Shown: in pieces, positions 40,451 to 51,845 of the stretch | Numbering within the stretch: the stretch's first letter is position 1 | Layout of the letters: every line of letters begins with the position of its first letter | Assembly: GCA_033065855.1 (NCBI GenBank) | Contig: JAVXUO010000057.1 | Span: 1-64,000 of the forward strand | DNA from: Escallonia rubra | Taxonomy: Eukaryota > Streptophyta > Magnoliopsida > Escalloniales > Escalloniaceae | Length of the DNA stretch: 64,000 nucleotides | Reading direction: 5' to 3' | Position numbers and translations under genes: made by a program | The notes under the pieces: generated by a model | What the model was told of the DNA's origin: nothing | Database searches by the model: none | Seen by the model: the letters and a program-made list of their open reading frames with translations, nothing else

Positions 40451-40933
40451 GGCTTGGGCGGCGGTAGCGTGGTGCGGTGTGAGGTGGAGCGTGAGCGTGG
40501 GGCTCGAGGGGCACTTGGCGTGCATGGTTGCCAGCTGTGCCGTCTAGGCATATGGCTTTCATAGTTGACTTTGTTGTTGTGTTCTTCTGGTTTGGGGTTA
40601 TCTTTTGGGTTTTGTTATTTTTTGTCTTTTGTCTTGTCGTGGGCACACTTTCGGGATATGGTTGTTGTCCCTTGTGTATAGTTAGTGTCTTGACTTGGGT
40701 AAAAGTGTACTAATTTTTTATGCAGATAGTCTTCGATAGCAGTTCCTTGGCGATAAAGCCGCTCTTGTTTGAGCCGCTCTCGGATATTCAAGGACACTTG
40801 GCTATGTGCCGATTCTTGTCTGTGATTACATTGCAGGGAAGCCTATTATTTTTCTTTTTATTGTACTCTATCTTGTACTGCTTACTTATTAATGATATTA
40901 TTAGTAGGATTTTTACCTACAGTAAAAAAAAGG
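40451..40933 (+). mobile_element. 5'-truncated LINE-like retro-insertion
   Basis: TATAGTCACCA (40440-40450) and TATGGTCACCA (40934-40944) flank the segment as an 11-bp direct repeat with one mismatch. The plus-strand 3' end is an A-run (AGTAAAAAAAAGG). The GT/TTTG-rich body, ending TATCTTGTACTGCTTACTTATTAATGATATTATT, is like the 3' end of plant LINEs. No coding remnant can be named, so the LINE assignment is inferred. Confidence 0.45.
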
Positions 40934-41374
40934 TATGGTCACCACATTCTGCTTTGACCTTTAAAGTTGACTTTTAGGGACACTTCTAAAAACAAATGAC
41001 AAATGACTGCTACCAATTGTAAAGTGCAACTATCGGTTGCCCCTTAGTTATAACGAGCTTGATGAAGAAATTGTCGATACAACTTCTGTCATGACGTATT
41101 CAGACTTCTGCTCAACGAAGAAATGTGATGAGGGAACACCCAGAAAACAACCATCCGGAAACAAAGGCGATAGTTGGGCGAATAAAGTGGGCAGCTCTCG
41201 AGGGGGAGTGGAACAGTACCTTGCAGTAAAAACTCTTGACCCAAGCTTACATGAAAATCCAGTCTTATTACCCACTTGAAAGCATGTCCACAACCTAGAA
41301 CATGAAGTTTGAGAGGCAGAACCAAGGACTGATATAAAGCTGTACAAACTGAGTGAGTTCGGTGTAAAGCTTCA

Positions 41375-44300
41375 TCACAATTTTGGGCTTCCTTTGCAAA
41401 TGTTTCTCCACTTATCTTTGAGATCCATTGGTGTGCGGCCTTTCTGAAACACTTTTTCTCCGTAGTCCAAAATATTCTTCCACGGAATGCTTTTCTCATT
41501 AAGACTTGAATACATCTGAAACCCCTCCTGCAAAACACAGGCAACATTTGAAACTAAGCATAATAGTAGTCAATGGCTGAAAGGCAGAAATGAAGAGGAA
41601 TACGTAATATCTCGACGCAGTTGAATAAAGAAAAGTAGTGCTATGATCGTCTAACCATCTCTACGTCTAACTTGTAATCTATATCAGCTAGTGGGCAAAG
41701 CAGAGGACGCTAAAATTAAAATCTTGTAAAGCTCCACCTTCAGAGGAAAAAAAGCTAATTTAAAAATAAAAGCTCTTGGCTCGCTTCAGAGGGAAAAAAG
41801 TAAAAGCGAGATTTGTAAAAAACAAGCACGCCCCTGGGGAAAGTGGAGATCAGATGCGTTGTACTTTTCCTTGCTGTTCATGTCTACACTCAAAGCGACA
41901 TCCCGAATGTCCTACCGTGCCCTTCAATAGAGTTCGTCAAACTAAGTTAAGCTAACTACGTACTCAGCAGGACCGGGGAGTGGGGGCGGCCTCATCTTCT
42001 ACCCATGCGATTCTTCTAGCTATGCTTGAAGAAAGGGCCTCTACCTCACACTCGGCTCTAAAGTACCACTTCAAAAGCAGTGTTGTAAAAAAGCTGTAAT
42101 TAGGGTCAAGTTTAGAGAGAATCAAAGGCAAATAGTAGACAGGAAACATTACATCAGCACCAATACAAGAAGAGAACTTATAGCACCTAAAATTTAAGGC
42201 TGCTCCAAAAATATTCAGCACAACCAAAATGTCATATCAGTAGTTGACCAACACAAACCAAAGACACAACGAACAACGGAGGTACAAGCTCTTAGGAAGC
42301 AAGGACCAATATATTGCATGAAATCTCTTTTGTTTATTTGAATAGATTTGATCATTACTTTCCAATATAGGTCTGTTTTCACAGTCCCCAAAAGAAGGTA
42401 CAAGCTCAAAAAATATACTCTACAAAGCTGTCAAAAACTCAAAATAGGCATCAATTTATGAAAGCAAGAAAGGCACCCTTAGGAATCAAGGACAACCCTA
42501 CGAACGACAAAATCATTGAGACTGAGAGACACATGCTTATGCTTCGATGGATAGGTTCCAGAGGCGTTGCAAGTTGTCTAAACGCCGAGCACATATGGAC
42601 TTGTAAAACAAAAAAAGAAGAGCCAGTATATATAAAGTTTCAAAGGGCCAAAGAGATGTTCGAACTTTCATATACCTGCTCATAATTAGAGTCATATCAG
42701 AACCCTGACTTACATTTTTTGGACACTCAACAACACTTAACGAAAAACCTTGGATTTCAAGATTTTGCTAAGGAGTACAAAGGGAGGAAAAGGAAGTACG
42801 ATAAAATGCGACGAAATGTCTAATATTAATAACCTGCGCTTGCATAACTTCATGTCTGTATACATAATTGCAAGTGCAAACGCATATTAGCTATGGCTCT
42901 GTCTATGACTATGTCCTAGTTATTACTAACTACTACCGCATATAGGTTTTAGATTTCATGCAACAGCAGGATATTCACTTGTAGGATTTGTTGAATAGAC
43001 AGTTAATTCTCTGTATGCTGCTGTGTCAGTCCTATTATTTTAAAATAGCTATATCCACATGTTTTTGTTGTATACGTGTTACTGGATGCAGCTTTTGTAA
43101 ACTCTTCAAAAAGTGAATTTCATCAGCTGCAACGAATCAAAACAAAAACTTGATCAATGGATTCATGTAAAAATTTCGCTTTCTTAAGTCCTTGAAATAG
43201 TTCATCCAAGTGTTTCCAAAGATAACCTTTAGAGTGCACCTCTAATCCTACTTAAGGTGCATGAAGCTCTAGTTATTTGGAACAGGCAAACTAGAAAATC
43301 AAAATGCTATCCAAATATACAAGAACAAACATGTAAAAGCACCAGGGCAATAGCCTACTGTTCGTAAGCAGTGAATACCTTTAGCTTTTCCTCCTCTTCT
43401 CTTGTCCAGGGAAGTTTCTTGCGCCTCAACTGCGGAATTGCTGGATACGTGCTGCAAACCGAAAAACAGGTTGTTCTATAACAATCGTTCACAACAACAC
43501 CACAATAGCTAAACCTTTTAAATTGGTACATAGAGGGAAAAATAGTTAATGGACCTATGAAGAGACTATTACTTTCTGAAAGGTAGGTGATCTTAAGGGG
43601 TAGTGTGTGAATTCTTTAGGCCAAAGTCCAAACTTAATTACCTGAACCAAACATTCCTCATCGGGGTTAAGAAAAAAAGGGCGAAGAGGAAGGGCTATCG
43701 AGTGGAGGTATTTCTTTTCGTATTTCGTCCAAACGATTCAGCCAAAGCTTGAGGGTAAGGAAAAACTTTCACTACCTGAAGGTGAAGAACCAACCTTCAT
43801 CGTCAAGGACCAAGAGAGAGGAGGAGGAGTTAGAGAGAAGAGGGAGCTTTTCTTTATTCAAATTAACAAAATTCACAGCTACATATATACCGTGGTTAAA
43901 CTCGGTGTAAAATACGCTATTTACGGTGTTAAATACGATATTTGCGGACTGAGAACTCTCGTAGGTGGTCAGATTATTGACAGATTTGCTAGTTGTATAG
44001 ATAGCCGATTGATGTCTAGAATAATTAAAAAAACAAAAACTGAGGCACATGGATGACAATTACATGGTGAGTAGCTTCAATTGGAAGCAGACAACAGTGA
44101 TGGCACCTTCAGATACAAGAAACTTACTACTGCCTTTCTTGCTTACGGAATCTTATGGAGTATTTAGAAGTTATGGACTTGTCATTTTCTTCTTCAGAAC
44201 TTCCTTCTGCATCAGTGCTTGGCGAGCATGCAGGTCGATGAAGTAAACCACTTCTATGCTGTTGTATTTCAGTTTCAGCATGCTTCTCGCTCCCATGGAC

Positions 44301-46757
44301 TTTCTCTGTGTCTCTGCAAGTTGAATTATCAGCTTCACAATTATGCACTGCATTCTGCTGTTCTTCTGGCCCACTAGGAGATCCGCAACCTTCACCCCTC
44401 TTTTGTTCCTTTCGTCTGTCTTCTTTCAAAGCACAGCGGTTTCCATCACTCACAGTTGCCCCTATTTCTGTGCAAGGAGGATCGTTAAAACATGATAATG
44501 AAGGCTCTGCTTGTTTGCTATTTTTTTTATCTGCCCCGCATTGATTGCTATTGTCTTTGTTCAAACAATTCTCTTCGCTGTTTGTTTCGTCGTTTTTAGC
44601 CAGATTTTTTCCTCGTCTTCTATTCTCTGACTCATGAAACCTCTTAGAGAACTTCTTTGGCCGATTTTCAGCTCCCAAGCTGATAAAAGTTGCCAGATCT
44701 TTCCTCGCCAAGGAGGCCATTTTCTTAAAATCGAGGTAGTCTACAATTGCTCGAGAATATGCACAAAAGGGACAGAAGAAGTTCCCCTTCACATCATAAG
44801 TGGCTGCAGAGTCCAAGCAGCTCTCATGAACCACCAATGGGCAGGCATCAGAACTGCAAGCCAACAAACTACCATCTTTATTACATTTCATACAAAGATT
44901 TAGCTCTGTGCAACAATCAGTTGCTGCCAAAGAATCTTGACTGTATGTACATTGAGAGCTTAAGAAAGCATGCTTCTTAGTGTCAATATCAGTCCTCTCA
45001 TCATCATACCCATCACTATCACTGGACATTTCCAGCTCAGAATTGCGGCCCATGTCATCTTTTGTTTCCACAGTCGGTGAAACAATTGGGGCATCTGGTT
45101 GAGAACTATGGTCCACATTATCTGTAGCTTTATTAACAGACTGGTTTTGTAGACCCAGAACTACCTTTTGGGAGTTGTTCTTGGTGACAATAGCAGTCTC
45201 ATCATGATAGCCATCAGTATCCCTCGACATTTTGGCTTCACGATTATGCTCTACGTCATCTTTGGCTTCCCCAGTGGATACACCACTTGAGGCATTTGGT
45301 TGAAGATTATGCTCAGGGTTATCTTTGGCTTCATCAAGAAAATCTTTTTGCCGAGGAGCACCCAGGGGTGCATCAATTACTGTTCTCTGTTCAGTACAAC
45401 CTTCAGCGTCTTTTCCAGTTTCGTCAACACCGATAATTTCTCCCTCTACCTCAACAAATGTAGCTTCCGGAGGCACCTTATCTCCATTACAAGGAACCTG
45501 TTCTTTGTTATGCAAGAATGCAGGATCATAGACATCACTGCTCTGCCCACCAAGCCTTTCCTCCAAGCATCCAACCTGAGGTTCTTTTGCGAAATCACAG
45601 CCTTCTCTTCCAGTATGTTGGAGAATTCTGTCAGATGAGCCTTGAACCAGTTCAGTTCCATGCAGAGAAGTCAAATGCTGACTCACAGCCTCTCCAGTAC
45701 AAATCGCATCCAGTTTAAGCTTCTTTGCAGCATTTGAGAGGGGATCACAACTTTCCATAATCTCCTGATCCTCATGGGATTGTCCATCAACATTTTCCAG
45801 AATTGTGCCATTCCTATCCCTCTTCGCAGGTAATAAGTCTCTATCAGGGGATTGTCCATTCCTCTCGATATTGCAGCCTTCAAGTCTAGGGGTGCCAGCA
45901 GAATCACCAACATTCACAAGCATGCTATCATCAAACAGATCTTTAACCTCCAGTCCACTCCTTTCCTTAAGTGATGCAGGAAGTAGATGGCTGTCTTGAA
46001 GAATTGCATCCTTCAGCTGTTTGTAGGAAGAAAAACAAGAGAAAAGAACTTGAAATTTCTTAGTGTCTAGCGCTTCTAGAAATCTGCAGACATAAGAGAT
46101 ACTTTTTACCTGTTGTAAACCACATTTTGGTAAGCAAGATCTTTTGTGCATAATAAAAGACTGAACATTCTCTGAGTCACCCATCTTCAGACTTGATCCA
46201 GACGTCTGAGAATACATGTGTAAAAATGACAGTAGCTGGCATTTATATTGCATGAAATATAATATGGAGGGCTAAATGTATGGAATCAACTCGACCTCCA
46301 TCTCTTTGGACTACTCAACCAATCATGCCATAAAAATTAGAAAATCTCTATTACCTCAGGCAATATGCGTCGAAGAACGTCTTCACACTGCTCCGATGGA
46401 TCAAAACCAATTTCAGAATCTGGGGCGGACACAGCACCATCTGTGATTCCAGATCCCTGAACAAACATGCTTTCTAAGATTCTAAAGGAGACCATTTCGC
46501 GCGCATTTTTTCCCACATCGTCGGAGATTTCTGGTGTTCTTTTAACCAAATCTGAGCACAAATACCAGAAAACCAAATTGCTAACCCACACTCAGAGAAG
46601 AAGAATATCAAAACATAAGCAAAAGTTTCATCATAAGAAGTGCGAAAACTTCACAAATACCTATCAAAAGAGATGCATCTACTTTCTTGACACTTGCCAG
46701 GGTTTCGATGACCCAAATCCATGGGAGGGACGAAGAAGAAGCGGACTTCGCAGCCAT
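41375..46757 (-). CDS. PHD-finger and TRF-type Myb (TRFL-like) protein
   Basis: Six coding exons on the minus strand (46661-46757, 46355-46551, 46110-46205, 44128-46016, 43379-43451, 41375-41527) give 834 residues. The N-terminus (LPWIWVIETLASVKKVDASLL...LVKRTPEISDDV) is a small helical region. The long exon 4 is acidic and repetitive (ETKDD, EAKDD, SSDSDGYDDE units). It then has a C4HC3 PHD finger (about 505-550: LCMKCNKDGSLLACSS..CP..VHESC, ending FFCPFC), which typically reads histone H3 tails. The C-terminus is a TRF/telobox Myb (about 768-832): KKLPWTREEEEKLKEG, then TPMDLKDKWRNI, cut by a 1.85-kb intron inside the domain. Plant TRFL proteins share this Myb; telomere binding is not shown for many of them. 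Start chosen as the ATG opening MAAKSASSSS. Nuclear chromatin function is inferred. Confidence 0.8.
41528..43378 (-). other. Large intron splitting the TRFL Myb domain
   Basis: Flanked by a GTATTC donor (minus strand) and a TTTTGCAG acceptor. No gene or bounded transposon was recognised in it. Confidence 0.4.
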
Positions 46758-49700
46758 GAAAGTCACAGTTCAATGCTTCATAAACCTTATGCTTGATATT
46801 TTCTGCCCTTCTGTTCTATAGCAGGTAAAAAGTATTGATGATAGGGAGTCCAAATATCTAAACACAATAAAAAAGAGAACAAATGAAAGCCATTTACTAT
46901 AGAGCTAATTTCATGCTGTAAAATCTTTGGGAATTTCAAAATAAGGCAAAGATAGAAAAAAAAACATACTAGAGTAATTCCATAGAAGGCAAAAAATAAC
47001 TATAAGCACCCCATATATAACCTAGAAACTGTACCGATAAATTTGAAGATACTGTATAATCATGTCACCTTATTACGCTAAATTTTCGGATAAACACTTA
47101 AGTTCTTATTTCAAAACATAATTAAGGGAGTTCAAAAATTACAATCTACTCATAATATTCTATGTCGCTAACACATAACTGCAAATACTATTTCCTCACT
47201 GCACAAATTGGTATATAAAAGTAAATGAGATTATTCTCTTGTCCCGAATCCAATATAAAAGAGGCATAGTGTTTAAATTTGGACATAACACCGACAACGG
47301 TTTTGACCAGGCATAGATATTTGATTGCAAAAAAAGTTACTTTGCAAAAGAAGAAGTGTAACAAAGTGATCTTGCAAAGAAGCAGTGTTGTCTACTGTTT
47401 TACTGAAGGATTGGAAATGACAATCAACCTTGAGCTCGGATTTGGATTTGCGCATGTATAAGAAATCAATCATTCTATATTGTTACTATAATAATAAGAA
47501 TTTCTATGTCTATATGGAAAAGACAAGTAGAATCAGAATTTCCAAATAAACATGATAAAAATTCAACTTTTAAAGGATCAATCTAAAAAGTAAAAGCATT
47601 GGTTTAAGATCTACACATAAATTCAAAGAGAAGAAACCGAAGATGCATATAAGGGGTCGCTACCAAGGAGATGGTCGAAGATACTCGAAATGAAAACACA
47701 ACTTTAGGCTTGGAACTGGAAAGAATTCCATAAGACAGGGACCTTGATGGAGTCATAACTATAACTGGCTCAATGTCGGTGGAAGTAAAAGATTGTTCAT
47801 GAGATAACGCATCTATGGATATGATGGCCAATCAGACAAATCAAAGCGAAGATCTAATGGTAGACAACTGTATTGCAGCCATAAAGGCTGTATTATAGAA
47901 AGAGAAAAAGAGGAAAATCCATTAAAACACCCTAGTCAGATTACAAACACACGGAGTATCAAAACTAGTATTCCCCTACTGAACTCCTGAATCTCCATTA
48001 ACTAGAAGACACGAGAGAGACGAGGATATTTTCTGATCACCAAAGGCAAAGTAGGCACTCTGCTTGACATATCATCCCAACAGATATACTAATAAACTCT
48101 CGTTTTTTATGAAAATGAAAAAACAGAATACAAGAGATGCAAACAACAGGAGAATCCAACTTACAGAATAGCAAAAACCTTTTCTAAAAGCCATATCCTG
48201 TCTGGAAGTATACTATCAAAAGTCATAGAAGAATAAGATAAGCTTGCCAGCCTTGGTACTCTCCAAACATCCGAAACTGCAATATCCTCTCAAAGTTCAC
48301 TCATTATCTTTACTAAACTGTGACAAGATAACTACTTTCTCCTCATTTTCCATTCTCTTCTTCTAGTGTTGAAGCATCTTCCTACTCCGGTTCCACTTCA
48401 GTCAGCAAATCATCTAAACGTTTTGCCTCTCACATGGCTAACTTGTCACTTGACAATACACAAAATAGATTGCACAGCACATCACATTAAAGATTCTCTC
48501 AATTCTGTTCTTGCAGATAAATTAGAGGTTGAACAACTCTTTATAACAGGACATCGGTCGCATAAATGAGAGCATTCTAGAAAGTGAAAAATCTTGTTGT
48601 GAAGCAATCAATCAGACGTGGGCACAGACACAGACACACACGCACAAACAAACATTACACACAAACCCCCCACATAGACGCACACTTTTATACATATATA
48701 GCATGTATCCTCTGCATATGAGGAAAACTTAACATACTAAATGCACAAAAGATGACGTCCAAATTATCTTTAGGGACTATTCCACGTGCCAGGTAACCAC
48801 TGAAGACTAAACTTTGAGGTGAACAATTGCTGATGGAGATCATGTCTCAATATATATAACTGTTTTGCCAGTGAATTGGTCTTAGTCTTTTATGTTTCTT
48901 GTTTAGCGCTCCGATATTTCGGTTTTTGGCCAAGTTATTTGGGCTAAAGCGGCCCAAAGCCTGCATTCCTCATCAAATACAGAATGAGGTCACCCTCATT
49001 CTCTGTATTGTACTGCACCAAATGCCTGAGAGCCTAAATTAGACGAGACCAAACTAATACCATAATGAAATTCGAATTCAACACAATTATAGAACTAACC
49101 TTATAGTTAGAGATCAAATTACACGTTCTTTTCACACTAATTTGTCGACATGCCTATACAATAAGGTGGTTCCGCAAGACTGAGCAAGGCCGACAAAACA
49201 TGTGCAAATACAGAGTGGCGTGTCTGGCTAGTAATGACCCGGAAGAGTATTTAGAGAATGGTAGTCCCAGTCTATCCAAGTTTATATCCCTAATATTGAC
49301 TCCCAAATGTGGTAGGCCAAATTCGGGTTCATAATGTTTCAAAGGATAGTTATTCCCAGTGTTTTGGCTATACGGCTCAATGCCAAATCATTTTACAGTC
49401 CAAATTCGGAATAAAAACTCGGGCAGCATACCATTAAACATATTTAGAAAGTGGCCCACAACGAAGAAACTGACCAAAATCTTCCCTCTGTTCCATTGAA
49501 TTTTTCCCATCAGATATTTGTGAATCCCTAAGATAGCCTGAGTACATGTAAATATTGACCTCACTCATATCTTTCTACCCTAGCTTGACTTGCCTAATGA
49601 TATTGTTTAATCCATCACTGATACCTAAATACCAAATCTATTCTAGAAATTCGGACAAAATGTAACAGGGGAAAATCCAAGGGAACACAAGTGGTACAAA

Positions 49701-50050
49701 AACTGACTTTTGCTCACTTCTTCTCTTTAAAAAAAGAATTAAAGCGCTAAGGGTAAGAAAATACTGAAAAATGCCTTTAACAATAAGCTTGTAAACAACT
49801 ATATGCCGGCATATTGTGCACAAAACTTCTATCAATGCGCATTTTCTTCTTCAGAAGGGGTTAATTATGAGGTTCCACTGCAAGTTTCTTCCTGTCTCTA
49901 CTATACTTTTATTCAGGCAATTCATCAAACACCTCGTAGGCAAAAAGTTAAAAATGCAATTAAAATCACTAACACATATAACCTTGCTAAGGTACCGTTT
50001 TACCGGGCCAAAGTCCAACTCATGAAGAATTAAATGGGCAAATAGTTGAT
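46758..50050 (-). other. Probable long 5'-leader intron of the TRFL-like gene
   Basis: On the minus strand a donor-like CC|GTAAGG at 50061/50060 and an acceptor-like TGCTATAG just before 46815 would define an intron of about 3.2 kb between a leader exon and the coding start. It contains a short hairpin (ATACAGAATGAGG pairing with CCTCATTCTCTGTAT, about 48975-49008) and a (CA)-rich patch (48620-48660). No gene recognised on either strand. Confidence 0.35.
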
Positions 50051-50260
50051 TGTACCTTACGGAGAGAGATGATGATGACCGTTAAATGGCGAACATGGCC
50101 GGCTCATGGTCGTCGTTAGCGGTTCGCCGGAGATGGGGTGGCTGTGAGTGTGAATGAAAATTCTTTTGTTTTCTTTTTTGTCTTATGGGCCTGGCGATGG
50201 CTAGACGAGTTTAAAATTCATAGAAATGGGCCTCGGCTGAAATCCACAGCCCAAACTTAC
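50051..50260 (-). promoter_or_regulatory. Putative TRFL-like gene promoter and leader exon
   Basis: Three TGGGCY Site II motifs lie within 70 bp: TGGGCC at 50186 and 50227, and its TGGGCT form (as AGCCCA) at 50248. Such clusters are bound by TCP factors and mark growth-linked plant promoters. A CA/TC-rich leader reading on the minus strand follows, ending at the candidate donor at 50061. A short ATG frame in that leader could be an upstream ORF or an alternative N-terminus. Confidence 0.4.
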
Positions 50261-50279
50261 AAATTCAAAATTTTTTACT

Positions 50280-50475
50280 GCTACCCGCTTTCTAGCGACG
50301 ATCCGTGACCGGTAAATGTTTTTAATTACTTTTATACAGCGGCACTGAAAATATTGCTTAAAAGTTAACAAAAATGACACTAATATTTTTCAGCGATCAT
50401 AAGTTATCGTTATATAGAGAGGAATTGTTGTCTTGCTACGATCCGAGTAGTAGAGAAAATTTAGCCAATTTTATC
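50280..50475. mobile_element. MITE related to the 4.7-kb element
   Basis: The left end ACTGCTACCCGCTTTCTAGCGACGATCC and the inverse complement of the right end CTACTACTCGGATCGTAGCAAGAC share the GCTAC..AGCGAC style of the element at 4733-4963. AAAATTT lies on both sides. Noncoding. Confidence 0.45.
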
Positions 50476-51032
50476 ACCGCAATTCTAAGCGGGATGGTTG
50501 AAGCAATGTATAAAGTAGGATGTTCATAATGGTATTGATGATAAGTGAGCGTAGAGTTTAGTAAACTTGTCCGCAAAGGTTAGAGGGCTGTAGACGGGTT
50601 TTAGTTAGAAAATGATTTGTCGACTATCTAATAATTAATATTTAATAGGTCAATAATCGATACTAAAAAGTAGTACTAGTTTTTTGAGGAACCAGCTCCC
50701 TTCCACATGGTATACTTATCATATACTAATCCAATTAACTAATAAAAATAGAGAGTGCAATAAGTGAAAATGTGACTTAATGAAGAGAAGCACAAACCGT
50801 AAAGGGCGTCACGCCGATTAAGGTCTCCCATGTTGTTTAGTTGAGAAAGCTACAAGCAAAACTGATACTCAAGTGCAAGAAACTCAACTATTCAACTATA
50901 GATCTACCAATTTAGTATCGACAAAGCCACGTCAACTCAGTTTAAGGAATCAAGATCACTGGCTGCTTTTACTTGCCATGCACGAATTAAGGTCTACTAA
51001 GACTACATGACATGTTGCTGCAAGGAGATCTA
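50476..51032. other. Intergenic DNA between MITE and Mutator-like element
   Basis: No gene or bounded element recognised. Confidence 0.35.
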
Positions 51033-51845
51033 TAATTTCTAGGGAAAATTGCAAAAACCACCCTCGTGGTTTGGGCCAGTTGCAAAAAGACCCTTGTGGT
51101 TACAAAAGTTGCAAGAAGACACCTGAGGTTTAAAATGTGTTGCACCCGTCAAGAACCGTTACGGAATCAACGAATTGACTTAAATACCCCTGTATATAAC
51201 CACACTGTATGGTTTGTGAAACCCTAACATTGGATCTAATTTCGACATTCGCTCACATGAACCCGTCAGCACCTTCTACCAAAATTTGACAACAAATCAC
51301 CAGATAAATAAGAAATCTACAAAGAAGAAGACAAATCGCGAACAAAATCGAACTGTGGGCTGATAAATCGGTTCAAACTAGAACGAGTGAAGATCGAAGA
51401 AGAAATTACATTGACCGAAGTGCGATTCCAGGTAACCTTTTGACTTTGACAATGTGATTCATGAACCTAAGCGTTTATGTTTACTTTGTGCTTTTGTTAG
51501 ACCTAGGAATTTCAACTTCTAGGGTTTCTGTTAACATTTAGGGTTTTTGAATTCTAGGGTTTCTATTAAAATTTAGGGTTTCTGTTTAGTATAAGGTTTT
51601 GTGTATTCTACTTTTTTCGTCAATTCAAAGCCATGCAACTGATGTCCCCCCTTCCCCCTCCTCCCCCGTTATTATATAGTGCTAAAGTTTGGTGGCAATT
51701 GTTAATTTGATTGTGGTCCCACTCTGTCCCCCACCCCCTTTGTCCCCCACCATATTCAACGTTATTGTATGTTAATAATTGCATGTGTTTAAAAAGATTG
51801 CTTTAGGTTAAAAAAGCCTTGATTTTGTTTTTTTATATTGGCAGA

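Noticed and set aside
44127-46253. A single 708-codon frame as the whole minus-strand gene
   Set aside because: It reads through a 93-nt intron at one end and stops just after a strong GTAAGT donor at the other. Further exons supply the N-terminus and the Myb domain.
48366-48569. Copia-like RNase H remnant
   Set aside because: The resemblance is limited to a few residues (KIDCTAHHIKDSL) and no neighbouring pol motif was found.
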